Below are positions 1 to 7,542 of a DNA stretch of 64,000 nucleotides, one piece after another. The stretch is from Peribacillus alkalitolerans (GTDB taxonomy: Bacteria; Bacillota; Bacilli; Bacillales; DSM-1321). Position 1 is the stretch's first letter. Every line of letters begins with the position of its first letter. The stretch covers positions 1 through 64,000 of the forward strand of contig NZ_JAAGVZ010000012.1 of the NCBI RefSeq assembly GCF_010882125.1. The letters run 5' to 3'. Position numbers and translations under genes: made by a program. The notes under the pieces are model-generated. The model worked only from the letters and a program-made list of their open reading frames with translations, was not told the DNA's origin and did not search any database.

Positions 1-32
1 GCTTAGAACCTAAATTCAACTAAAAAACACAA

Positions 33-62
33 AACCTTCCAACTTTGTGAGAACGGAAGGTT
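33..62 (-). terminator. Stem-loop terminator, leftward
   Basis: AACCTTCC and GGAAGGTT form an 8-bp stem around a 14-nt loop. Read leftward, the stem is followed by a T-rich stretch. It would end transcription of the leftward ATPase gene that stops at 198. Confidence 0.5.
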
Positions 63-197
63 ATTTGGCATACATATTTTTAGTATAGCATGAAGAATTC
101 AAAGTTTATAATGAAAAATATTGACAAACTATTAGCTGGTTTAGTCGAATAACAAAAAATGCTGCCCTGGTTTGAAGCAATTAAATTCACGTCAAAT

Positions 198-728
198 TTA
201 ATATTTAATTACAATTTCCCCTTCACCTTTTGGAGCTTCAAACCCATTAAGGAAGGAAGTTAATATTTCTTCTGAAATAGGAAAGGCAGCATTTGCATCA
301 AAACGAATACTTCTTATCTTCAGACGTTTGCGCAAATCATTTGGATCAACTTTCAAATAAATAAGCCGCCATTTACCTCCAGTGGTTTCAATAAGCTGTT
401 TAAATTCGTCCCTTTCAGTTCCTTTCCAAAAACTAGAGTCAACCACTACCTGTTGCTTATCATGTATTAACTTCACTAGATTTTCACGCAATCTTAAATG
501 TGCTTCATCCAAGTATTCTCTATATTTTTCAGTCGGATAATCAATTCCATAACGACCATTAGTAGACCAGACTTCTTCATCTATAGAAAGACGTAAAAAG
601 CCCTCTTTTTCTAACTTTTGAGAGAAGGTAGTTTTTCCAGAACCAGCTATTCCACACATCATTACCAATAAAGGGGTTGAGTCATCTCGTTCCCGATTAA
701 GGATATCCAAGATAGTTTTTTCAAGCAT
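198..728 (-). CDS. AAA family ATPase / P-loop kinase-like protein
   Basis: This 176-residue protein has a Walker A motif near residues 25-33 (GIAGSGKTT) preceded by a hydrophobic strand (LLVMMCG). It continues with the DE..W and R-rich pattern of small P-loop kinases that phosphorylate nucleosides, sugars or antibiotics (AAA_33-type). The sequence RLSIDEEVW just after the P-loop suits a base- or sugar-binding segment, and KRLKIRS near residue 135 resembles the lid arginines. The substrate cannot be read from the sequence. It stands alone, transcribed leftward away from a hotdog-fold gene. It might be a kinase giving low-level drug or toxin resistance, but that is only a guess. Confidence 0.7.
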   Translation of the reverse strand: MLEKTILDILNRERDDSTPLLVMMCGIAGSGKTTFSQKLEKEGFLRLSIDEEVWSTNGRYGIDYPTEKYREYLDEAHLRLRENLVKLIHDKQQVVVDSSFWKGTERDEFKQLIETTGGKWRLIYLKVDPNDLRKRLKIRSIRFDANAAFPISEEILTSFLNGFEAPKGEGEIVIKY

Positions 729-800
729 CCATATTCCCCCTTTTAATAATGCTATTTCTATAATTATATTAGGTATTCTGTGTTCTATTATGAGATTCCT

Positions 801-862
801 TTTTCAACTAACCTGCCCGTTTGTTGAAGAAGAAAAGGAGGTGCCACAGCCCCCGTTACTTG
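801..862. repeat. AACGGGGG-type dispersed repeat, two neighbouring copies
   Basis: CAACTAACCTGCCCGTTTGT (about 805-824) and GCCCCCGTTACTTG (about 849-862) belong to a short motif that recurs near 1673, 3027 and 3309. On the opposite strand the core reads AACGGG(G)GC with a CAGGTTAG(T) extension. Copies lie only between genes or at their ends. Confidence 0.5.
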
Positions 863-1028
863 TAAAACAAATAAAATATTTCTATTTAATAGTTTTGCTC
901 ACATTAACAGAATTATTTGTAAACTATTGTCCATTTGGAAGAGGTTGTATATATTTATAATACACATGACCGATCACTCGCTCATTTTACGTTGAAATTA
1001 CTTAATATATTATTAAGGAGGATGAATT

Positions 1029-1508
1029 GTGGAAGAAATAATTGAAAAAGCAATACAAGATGTATACCCCGATGATTTCGCTTGGTGTTATGGGTGTGGT
1101 CGATTAAATAAAGATGGGCATCATCTTAGAACTGGTTGGCAAGGCGATAAAACTGTTACTATCTTTACACCTGAATCAAAGTACATGGGAATTCCAGGTT
1201 TTATTTATGGTGGACTAATAGCCTCGTTAATTGATTGTCACGGGTCGGGGTCTGCCGCACTTGCTTTACACCGTAAGAATGGGAACGAAATTGGTGATGG
1301 GTCAGTGCCACCAAGGTTTGTTACTGCTACCCTTAATGTGGAATTCCTTAAACCAACTCCACAAGATGTTCCACTTAAAGCAATTGGCACTGTTGAAGAA
1401 ATCCATCCTAAAAGATGGAAAGTGCATACAGAAATATTTGCAAATGATATTCTTTGTGCTCGTGGAGAGGTAGTCCTTGTCGTAATGCCTAGTACATTTA
1501 TAAAATAA
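1029..1508 (+). CDS. PaaI-like hotdog-fold thioesterase
   Basis: The 159-residue product has the hotdog layout of PaaI/YbdG-type acyl-CoA thioesterases. An N-terminal CYGCG segment (residues 20-24) is typical of one branch of the family. IYGGLIASLIDCHGSG (about residues 58-73) is the central helix carrying the family's G-G-x-x-A/S-x-x-x-D catalytic pattern, and FLKPTPQDVPLKAIGTV is the following strand pair. It starts at GTG 1029, eight bases after the ribosome site AAGGAGG. The likely reaction is hydrolysis of a small acyl-CoA. It is monocistronic and followed by a strong terminator. Confidence 0.75.
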   Translation: MEEIIEKAIQDVYPDDFAWCYGCGRLNKDGHHLRTGWQGDKTVTIFTPESKYMGIPGFIYGGLIASLIDCHGSGSAALALHRKNGNEIGDGSVPPRFVTATLNVEFLKPTPQDVPLKAIGTVEEIHPKRWKVHTEIFANDILCARGEVVLVVMPSTFIK

Positions 1509-1555
1509 AAAAGTTATATAAAATATCTAATTTGTTTCAAACATAAAATATGACT

Positions 1556-1584
1556 AAGCTAAGAGAAATTCTCTTAGCTTTTTT
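1556..1584 (+). terminator. Rho-independent terminator after the hotdog gene
   Basis: AAGCTAAGA and TCTTAGCTT form a perfect stem (extendable to 12 bp) and are followed by a run of six T. It sits about 50 bases after the stop at 1508. Confidence 0.9.
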
Positions 1585-1672
1585 AATTTAGGAAAGTGAA
1601 CTTGTTAAACTATTTTGTCCCTTTAGCTAAAAATGAAAAGCTGCCCAAATTGACAACTTCGATCTCAACTAA

Positions 1673-1690
1673 TGCCCCCGTTACTTATTT
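1673..1690. repeat. AACGGGGG-type dispersed repeat copy
   Basis: TGCCCCCGTTACTTATTT matches the copy at 849-862 over the core GCCCCCGTTACTT. It lies in the gap between the hotdog gene and the membrane protein gene. Confidence 0.45.
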
Positions 1691-1786
1691 AAGAGTGACA
1701 GTCAATTTTCCAAAAATTGATAATAGCTATGAAAATATTTTTTCCATATACTTATTTAGAAAATCCCCATTATTAGGAGCTAAACT

Positions 1787-2251
1787 ATGTATATTTGGAA
1801 TATTAATGCACTTATTGCAGCTTTAAGGGAAGATTCCCTTACTGAAAAGCAAAAGAAAAATTATCGAACAACCTTTTGGGTATTATTGGCCTTTATTGTA
1901 TTATCATTACCAATAGTCTATAATCCTTCTTCAATGAATAAATATGATTTTATTGATTTAATTTCCTTTGTTGTTATTAATTCTTTAGGTTTATTTGTAT
2001 TAATTCAAATTCATAAAAAAGGGAATAAAAAAGAGTTTTTGCTCCCTTTCATTAGTTTAGTAATCCCGATTTTCCTAAGATACATATTACTTTTTATTAT
2101 TTTAATGGTGATCGGATTTATTTATATTTTTATATTCGCGCCTTTTCATTCTATGGAGGAAACTAATTTAATCGATTTAATTATTTCTATAACAGTTGAA
2201 ATTTTTTATAACCTTATGTTCATTCACTACTTTAAGAAGATATTTAACTAA
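1787..2251 (+). CDS. Hypothetical four-helix membrane protein
   Basis: I do not recognise this 154-residue protein. It has about four hydrophobic segments (roughly residues 29-46, 60-78, 86-112 and 130-145) and a short charged N-terminus, so it should be an integral membrane protein. AGGAGCT lies six bases before the ATG at 1787, supporting this start. An overlapping frame upstream (1596-1826) is probably not coding. A strong terminator follows immediately, so it is a single-gene unit. Confidence 0.6.
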   Translation: MYIWNINALIAALREDSLTEKQKKNYRTTFWVLLAFIVLSLPIVYNPSSMNKYDFIDLISFVVINSLGLFVLIQIHKKGNKKEFLLPFISLVIPIFLRYILLFIILMVIGFIYIFIFAPFHSMEETNLIDLIISITVEIFYNLMFIHYFKKIFN

Positions 2252-2252
2252 G

Positions 2253-2275
2253 AGCACCTTTTTAGGTGCTTTTTT
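2253..2275 (+). terminator. Terminator after the membrane protein gene
   Basis: AGCACCT and AGGTGCT form a 7-bp stem with a TTTT loop, followed by TTTTT. The stop codon at 2249-2251 lies directly upstream. Confidence 0.9.
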
Positions 2276-2466
2276 GTTAGGGAACAAATAAATTGAAGAT
2301 AAATCTAACCACATTAATGACATATAACACCATTTTATCTAATTGTGAAATACTGAGAAAACCAGAGAAAACGGGCGATTTTGCTTTCTTTATTGAGGGA
2401 GTTTAATTGATTAAGCTTCTCCTTTTTCTTAAGGATTTAGGATTGACCCAATTAGCTTAATAGGTT

Positions 2467-2913
2467 TCATTGAATATTTACTTCTTTAATTTTAAATGTT
2501 CTCTGTTTTTCTTTATTAGGTGCTTCTAAATGTCCAATAATAACTTCATACCCCTCAGAAAGTTTTTGCTTATTTAAGGAAGCATCTTCTGGTATATCAA
2601 ATGATAGTGAAACTTCTTTTTCTTCATTTCTTGATAAATTGAATAGTCTCCCCTTTTCAACTGGCAGTAATCCGAAATTTAAGTAATTAGCTATATCATT
2701 GTCTTTTTGATTAATATAAACATAGAATTTCGCATCTTTAGACGTTCCATTATTAATAAGAATATTCAATTCTATTATGTTTTCATCTCGATACCAAGTA
2801 ACATTACTTTTCTCATTAACTACATGTAATCCTCTAGTTGAACATCCGACACTTAATATCAATAAAGTTATTGCTGCCAAAAAATAAACTTTAAATTTGA
2901 TTCGAATTATCAT
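2467..2913 (-). CDS. Putative lipoprotein
   Basis: The 148-residue product starts with a basic, hydrophobic signal sequence ending in a lipobox, LSVGC (Cys about residue 24), so it is predicted to be a lipoprotein anchored on the outer face of the membrane. The rest is a soluble beta-rich domain with no motif I recognise; phrases such as NLSRNEEKEVSLSFDIPED suggest an Ig-like or DUF-type extracellular fold. It is transcribed alone and its role is unknown. Confidence 0.65.
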   Translation of the reverse strand: MIIRIKFKVYFLAAITLLILSVGCSTRGLHVVNEKSNVTWYRDENIIELNILINNGTSKDAKFYVYINQKDNDIANYLNFGLLPVEKGRLFNLSRNEEKEVSLSFDIPEDASLNKQKLSEGYEVIIGHLEAPNKEKQRTFKIKEVNIQ

Positions 2914-3000
2914 CCGATCCTCTCTATTTATATTTATATGTAATATTCTGTAAATCGATATGTACTCCTTCTTCTACTTAATTGACGTTTTTTAAGTAAA

Positions 3001-3030
3001 AAAAGCGATAATCCTTCTGGATTACCGCCC
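3001..3030 (-). terminator. Leftward terminator with the repeat motif at its end
   Basis: GCG-ATAATCC and GGATTA-CCGC form a stem around TTCT. Read leftward it is followed by a run of about nine T. It terminates the small membrane gene at 3063-3212. The right arm runs into GCCCCCGTTAGTT, another copy of the dispersed motif. Confidence 0.7.
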
Positions 3031-3062
3031 CCGTTAGTTAAAATCAATCTGTACCTGATACG

Positions 3063-3212
3063 TTAGTTATTATACGTATTTTGATTTATGACTTCCCCTA
3101 ACTTCTCTGCTTGTATATTTTCATCAGGTGGAGTCATCCCAGATTTCTTTTCAAAATAAATCGCAATACCACCAATAATAACCACAGGTATCAGGAAATA
3201 TAACCAAATCAT
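3063..3212 (-). CDS. Small single-pass membrane protein
   Basis: This 49-residue peptide begins MIWLYFLIPVVIIGG and has one transmembrane segment (residues 2-20) and a short polar tail with EKKSG. I chose the ATG at 3212 because GGAGGT lies six bases upstream; a longer frame to 3251 has no ribosome site. Similar tiny single-pass proteins are common in Bacillus and usually unassigned. No function is inferred. Confidence 0.6.
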   Translation of the reverse strand: MIWLYFLIPVVIIGGIAIYFEKKSGMTPPDENIQAEKLGEVINQNTYNN

Positions 3213-3885
3213 AATAACACCTCCTAATATAATAAATCTTATTATTATCATAATATTCTCTTTATTTTATACTTTTTTCTCTTAGCAATGTTTCAACTTC
3301 TTATTTTGCTAACCTGCCCCGTTAGCCATCCATGCAGCGCAAAATCAGCGTTGCACCACAGAGAATGAAAATGGATCAGGCTGTCTAAACTGTTTTAATG
3401 CTGGCGAAGAAGGTCTTTGAACTATGGTGCCTTTGAGCCCATCCGTTAGTCTGACTCCAACGACCACGGTGTACCACCGACTGTCGCGCCCTTTAGGGGT
3501 AGCACTCATGGGAGATTAATCCTTTTTCTGGTTGTTGCGCCAGCTTTATCTGATTTCATTTTAAGTAGAAGGGTATTACAATTCGATTTATCAGCTTACC
3601 TCATATTCAATCCTTCAAGAGGCTCAGCCTTTTTTTAAAAACTGGTTTTTCTGGGTCTGTTTTTTCATGCCCTTTTTCAGTTTTTATTTTCATGGGAGTT
3701 TAGGTATATTTTTTCATAATATCTGTAATTAATTTATTATAAATCCCTATAATCGAACTCAAATAGAACAAAAAAAGTCTATTTATTATTACCCTTACAG
3801 AAAGTACTGTAATGAAACTAATTTAATTAAGATTTGTCATACCAAAAGTTCGCTTGTTTTATTAGAAATCCCTTAATAGCAAGAA
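3213..3885. other. Long gene-free stretch, possible decayed element
   Basis: About 670 bases between two leftward genes hold no convincing coding frame. The part from about 3305 to 3560 is clearly richer in G+C than its surroundings and begins with a CTAACCTGCCCCGTTAG copy of the dispersed motif at 3309-3325. The remainder is AT-rich. It may be a fragment of an insertion sequence or other mobile DNA, but I could not identify a transposase frame. Confidence 0.35.
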
Positions 3886-3926
3886 AAAAGGGACAACCAA
3901 AACCTATGCGATTTGATGTCCCTTTT
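3886..3926 (-). terminator. Terminator after the HemAT gene
   Basis: AAAAGGGACA (3886-3895) pairs with TGTCCCTTTT (3917-3926). Read leftward the stem runs into T-rich sequence. It is 70 bases past the HemAT stop. Confidence 0.7.
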
Positions 3927-3997
3927 CTAATGTTTTATTATGTTTTGTACTCGAAAACAGAACCCGTTAATCGCATGGATGCCTTTTTACAGAAGTT

Positions 3998-5296
3998 TTA
4001 TAAAGATGAAGCAGTATCATTCAATGATTCAGCCTGTTTAGTAACTCTTGAAGTAGCTGTGCCAATTTCATCTATGACAGCAATCAAACCTTTTATTTGC
4101 TCTTCGACCTCTCCTACACCAACTACACTTTCTTCCATGGATGTTACGATTTCATTAAATGAAGACTGGGTTAAATCTGATTCTTCTTCTCCAATCTGAA
4201 CGACAGATTGAACTTGATGGATGGATTTTACAACCTCTTCCATATAAATATTGGATGTATTTACGATGGAATAGATTTCTGTGATAGATTTCTTCGTTTG
4301 ATCAGCAAGCTTCCTTACTTCATCAGCTACTACTGCAAAACCGCGTCCATGTTCACCTGCTCTTGCAGCTTCAATGGCAGAATTAAGTGAGAGTAAGTTG
4401 GTTTGATCTGCAATTCCTTGTACCAATCCGACAAATTCAGTAATTTGTTTTAGTGAATCATTCAATGCACTAATATTCTTTTCCACGTTATTCGTATTTT
4501 GCGAAATGGAATGAATCTTTTCCGTAAGCTTTCTCATTCTATGTTGTCCTTCTTCTGCAAGGCTTTGAGAATGTCTGGATTTTTCATTGTTATTGACGAC
4601 TAGTTGATTTACTTGCCTACTATTTGAAACTATCATCTTAACAGAAGCATCCGTTTCTTCACTTAACGCAACTAATTCTTCAGAAATGGATAAGATGGTT
4701 TGTTTGACCTCTTGTTTCACTTCTTCATTTTGTCGCTCTCTCATATAGGCATTTTCTTTCTCATACGCTTCTAGGACAAGTTGCTGTTCAAAATTCAATA
4801 TTTTTGTCATTGCAAGGATTAAAGCTCTTTGATCTTCCTGTGTGTCGCAATTCGCATATACTAAAGAAATCAACAAGTTTTGTACGTTTTGGAAAGCACT
4901 TAAATACCATTTTGGTTGAAGCCCAATTCGATAATGTGATTTAGAGACATTCATTCTTTTAGCCAAAAATTCATTGTCTATTCTCCCATTAAACAGTTCA
5001 ATGATATGTTGGTTCAAAGTAGAAGTCAGACGTTCTACTGTCGTATTGGATTGGATAATATCAGTCAACTCAGGTACGCCTAGAATCGACTGGTAAAAAG
5101 AATCAACTAATAGATGGATATTTTCAGAAACCACTTCTTGAAAAACATGGATTAGTCGTAAATCTTTTTCCTGTAAATCAATCATTTTAAGTTGTAACAG
5201 GACTTCAGGATCAGAGATTTGAATCGTTACTGGAAGCTGTTCTGCCTTTTGAATCCATTTTGCTGCTGTTGGTCTTTGTTTTGTAAATATCCCCAT
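3998..5296 (-). CDS. hemAT: Globin-coupled chemoreceptor, HemAT-like
   Basis: At 432 residues this matches the family length. Residues about 35-185 form a protoglobin sensor domain that binds haem; a proximal histidine is expected in the [18 protein letters not shown] segment. Residues about 190-432 are a methyl-accepting chemotaxis signalling domain with the highly conserved hairpin tip [20 protein letters not shown]. There are no transmembrane segments, so it is a cytoplasmic oxygen sensor that would signal to the CheA kinase for aerotaxis. It starts at ATG 5296. It stands alone, with a terminator downstream. Confidence 0.93.
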   Translation of the reverse strand: MGIFTKQRPTAAKWIQKAEQLPVTIQISDPEVLLQLKMIDLQEKDLRLIHVFQEVVSENIHLLVDSFYQSILGVPELTDIIQSNTTVERLTSTLNQHIIELFNGRIDNEFLAKRMNVSKSHYRIGLQPKWYLSAFQNVQNLLISLVYANCDTQEDQRALILAMTKILNFEQQLVLEAYEKENAYMRERQNEEVKQEVKQTILSISEELVALSEETDASVKMIVSNSRQVNQLVVNNNEKSRHSQSLAEEGQHRMRKLTEKIHSISQNTNNVEKNISALNDSLKQITEFVGLVQGIADQTNLLSLNSAIEAARAGEHGRGFAVVADEVRKLADQTKKSITEIYSIVNTSNIYMEEVVKSIHQVQSVVQIGEEESDLTQSSFNEIVTSMEESVVGVGEVEEQIKGLIAVIDEIGTATSRVTKQAESLNDTASSL

Positions 5297-5520
5297 GTCT
5301 ATACCTCATTTTTCTATTTCTATGTATATTTAATAGCATTCAGAAAACATATCAACAGGACTATTTTATTATCTGAATATATGATTATTTTCCTAGTAAA
5401 GCTAAGTTGTGTCAATACACCTTATGCTAGTTTTCAAAAAGTTTATAAGTTTCATACCATTTAGTTAACATTTAATGAATCAATTCAAAAAGACTCCTAT
5501 AGATATAGGAGTCCTGTCTA

Positions 5521-5805
5521 CTATATTTGTAAAAGTATAAATTTTTTGTTTCCCAATGGATCTGAAATAAAATCCAATTTCGTATCTTCAAAATAACTTC
5601 TGTTTCTTTCACCTATAAGAATTTTTATATTTTCCACATGAATAATTTGATCATTTTTTAAAGGCTCCTCTTCCAGAGAAAGCGATAATTTAGGACCCCC
5701 TCAGCCAATACCCATTTCTAATCGAATGTATAAATTTTCTCCCTCTACTTGTTCTTGATTTAAGATTTCATTTAGTTTTTGATAGGCTGAATAGGTAACC
5801 TTCAT
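5521..5805 (-). CDS. HesB-like selenoprotein with in-frame UGA (Sec35)
   Basis: Read through one in-frame UGA (5701-5703 on the plus strand), this gene gives a 94-residue protein. It starts with MKVTYSAYQKLNEIL, and the UGA falls in a G-I-G-Sec-G-G-P motif at residue 35. HesB/IscA-like proteins carry Cys at this place, where it serves in iron-sulfur chemistry, and HesB-like proteins with Sec are among the known predicted prokaryotic selenoproteins. The start ATG at 5805 follows AAGGAGGAAC. A stem-loop lies about 18 bases after the UGA. Selenocysteine machinery is present at 16.6-28 kb. Gene callers that treat UGA as a stop will miss it. Confidence 0.88.
5665..5682 (-). promoter_or_regulatory. 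Candidate bacterial SECIS in the HesB-like gene
   Basis: On the coding strand CTTTCTCT-GGA-AGAGGAG can fold into a stem of about seven pairs (with G-U pairs) and a three-base loop starting with G. It begins about 18 bases after the UGA, the spacing expected for SelB binding. Folding was done by eye. Confidence 0.6.
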
Positions 5806-5871
5806 TTTATGTTCCTCCTTAACCTTTTTTATCTTTAGTATAAAACTTGTTTGTATTTATATCCGTATGCC

Positions 5872-6189
5872 CTAAATAAAACGTTGAATGATTTGATACA
5901 GATTTTCAAATTGATTCTTCTGTTTTTGCAATTCCGTAACCCCAATTTTTGTTATGTAATAATATTTTCTCCTTGGACCATCGAACGAGTCCTTCCAATA
6001 ACTTTTGATGAATTCTTTTTCTTCAAGCTTTTTCAATGCAGGATAAAGGCTTCCCTCTTTCATTTTAAATATTCCGTCGCTTTTTTCTTCCATTTCAGAA
6101 GTGATCTCATATCCATAGCGATCACGTTCTTTTAACAAAGCCAGCAATATTAGTTCTGAAAACCCTTTTATTTGCTCAGAACGACTCAC
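5872..6189 (-). CDS. PadR-family transcriptional regulator
   Basis: The 105-residue product has the PadR winged-helix pattern: ELILLALLKERDRYGYEI (residues about 12-29), then GSLYPALKKLEEKEFI and the RRKYYYIT wing. PadR proteins are dimeric DNA-binding repressors. I prefer the GTG at 6189 because AGGTGG lies eight bases upstream; the next GTG codons upstream overlap that site. Two copies of one palindrome lie in front of the gene, suggesting autoregulation. No target transporter or membrane gene is adjacent in the same direction. Confidence 0.85.
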   Translation of the reverse strand: MSRSEQIKGFSELILLALLKERDRYGYEITSEMEEKSDGIFKMKEGSLYPALKKLEEKEFIKSYWKDSFDGPRRKYYYITKIGVTELQKQKNQFENLYQIIQRFI

Positions 6190-6201
6190 GAATAACACCA
6201 C

Positions 6202-6264
6202 CTATATCTCATTGCGATATAGTTATTTTCGTACCAATTTCAACTATATCTAGTTTAGATATAG
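6202..6264. promoter_or_regulatory. Twin PadR operator candidates
   Basis: CTATATC-N7-GATATAG occurs twice, at 6202-6222 and 6244-6264, with start points 42 bp apart (four helical turns). The second copy extends to a perfect 9-bp inverted repeat. They sit directly upstream of padR and between it and yneR, so the regulator may control both. Confidence 0.7.
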
Positions 6265-6400
6265 ATAATATTCTTTGCCACTTATCTTAAATCCTTTAAA
6301 TTCAGAATATTTATATGGATATACTCCAAAGTTAGTTACATTCGTCTTTTAAATCAATTTGATTTATAATAACGATACATTTAATAAAGGCGGGAAATAA

Positions 6401-6691
6401 ATGAACTTGACTATTACAGATGAAGCAGCAAAATGGTATATAGATGAACTTGGCTTGAAAGGAAATGAAAACAGTATTAGGTTTTATGTCCGTTATGGGG
6501 GATACAGTCCGATCCAAGCAGGCTTTTCTCTGGGGATTTCAGATGACGCACCTATCTCTCCAATAGCTACAACAGAAATAATGGGTATTCAATTCTTTAT
6601 TGAAGAAAAAGATGCTTGGTACTTTGAAGGACATGACTTAGTGGTTGGCTTTAACACTAAAATGAAAGAACCCGAATTCAGCTATAGATAA
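6401..6691 (+). CDS. yneR: HesB/IscA-like protein YneR
   Basis: The 96-residue protein resembles B. subtilis YneR, a HesB-like family member: MNLTITDEAAKWYIDELGL, the central RFYVRYGGYSPIQAGFSLGI and a C-terminal DLVVGFN. It lacks the cysteines found in true A-type iron-sulfur carriers, so a direct cluster role is doubtful. It lies at the expected place next to yneQ and yneP, and shares an upstream region with the divergent padR. Interestingly the Sec-containing HesB-like gene is only 600 bases away. Confidence 0.8.
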   Translation: MNLTITDEAAKWYIDELGLKGNENSIRFYVRYGGYSPIQAGFSLGISDDAPISPIATTEIMGIQFFIEEKDAWYFEGHDLVVGFNTKMKEPEFSYR

Positions 6692-6722
6692 TTTAGTTCA
6701 TACAAAGAACTAAGAAACCTAA

Positions 6723-6750
6723 AAAACCTCCATCAGATGCTGGAGGTTTT
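6723..6750. terminator. Bidirectional terminator between yneR and yneQ
   Basis: AAAACCTCCA (6723-6732) pairs with TGGAGGTTTT (6741-6750), with A and T runs at both sides. It serves two convergent genes. Confidence 0.85.
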
Positions 6751-6785
6751 CGTATTAATTGAAATAATATTTCACTTTAATTCTG

Positions 6786-7097
6786 TTAATCCTTTTTAGT
6801 CGAAAGTCCCAATAACTTCTTCTCGATACCTTCAGCTTTAAGAATTTTTATTTCAAGCTCTCCAAAAAGATCGAAATGTGAATAGCCTTCTTTTCGGATG
6901 TCAATCCATTCTTCTTTTAAGCCGTATTTTCTTCCCCAAGCTGATAGTTTGTCAAGATCCTTGCAACCTACCTTTGTAACTGTTTTACAACCCGGAAACC
7001 GTTCATCCAACCAATAATGAGTTAAAAAAGCTATTTCCCCTTCATCGATTTTTCTCTTCCACTCTTGAAGTATACTCCGATTTATCCCGAATGCCAT
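6786..7097 (-). CDS. yneQ: YneQ-like conserved hypothetical protein
   Basis: The 103-residue product begins MAFGINRSILQEWKRKI and includes THYWLDERFPGC. It matches the position and general look of B. subtilis YneQ, directly after yneP. No catalytic motif or membrane segment is apparent and the function is unknown. The gap to the yneP stop is one base, so both are surely translated from one message. Confidence 0.75.
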   Translation of the reverse strand: MAFGINRSILQEWKRKIDEGEIAFLTHYWLDERFPGCKTVTKVGCKDLDKLSAWGRKYGLKEEWIDIRKEGYSHFDLFGELEIKILKAEGIEKKLLGLSTKKD

Positions 7098-7098
7098 A

Positions 7099-7542
7099 TT
7101 ACTTCACTGTTTCCCCAGTAGTCTTTTGTCGTTGATTCTTTTGATAAACCTCATGCCAATCTGGATAAATTTTTCGCAAGGATATCGGACGGAAGTTTTC
7201 CTTCTTCACACAGACATGTTCAGACTTTCCGATGAATGAAAGCTCTCCTTGCTCATTATAAACTTCATACCCGTAGATGGTTCGAATTCCATCATAATTC
7301 TCAATCCAAGTATGGACGATGGCCTTTTCTCCGTATCGCATCGGTTTTTTATAAGTAGCTTCAATATTTAAAACAGGGGAGATGATCCCATCCTTCTCCA
7401 TATCCGCATAATTAAATCCTAAATCTTTAACAATTTGGGTTCTGCCCAACTCCATCCAAACTAGGTAATTGGCATGGTATACGACTCCCATTTGATCGGT
7501 TTCTGCATATCGTACTTCAATCTCTTTTTTTGATATCAACAT
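7099..7542 (-). CDS. yneP: Acyl-CoA thioesterase YneP (4HBT family)
   Basis: The hotdog-fold product of 147 residues carries the 4-hydroxybenzoyl-CoA thioesterase signature near its start: RYAETDQMGVVYHANY, with the catalytic Asp in TDQMGVVYH. It would hydrolyse an acyl-CoA; the physiological substrate is unknown. I set the start at 7542 (MLISKKEIEV), after an AAAGGGGAAAAG ribosome site; the frame stays open to 7611, but that would read far into the upstream gene. The start overlaps the end of the double AAA ATPase gene by 26 bases, so translation is coupled. Confidence 0.85.
   Translation of the reverse strand: MLISKKEIEVRYAETDQMGVVYHANYLVWMELGRTQIVKDLGFNYADMEKDGIISPVLNIEATYKKPMRYGEKAIVHTWIENYDGIRTIYGYEVYNEQGELSFIGKSEHVCVKKENFRPISLRKIYPDWHEVYQKNQRQKTTGETVK

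Noticed and set aside
1596..1826. 76-aa ORF
   Set aside because: No ribosome site; it overlaps the better-supported membrane protein start and a repeat copy.
3834..4199. Rightward 121-aa ORF
   Set aside because: It overlaps the conserved end of HemAT on the other strand and has no recognisable protein pattern.
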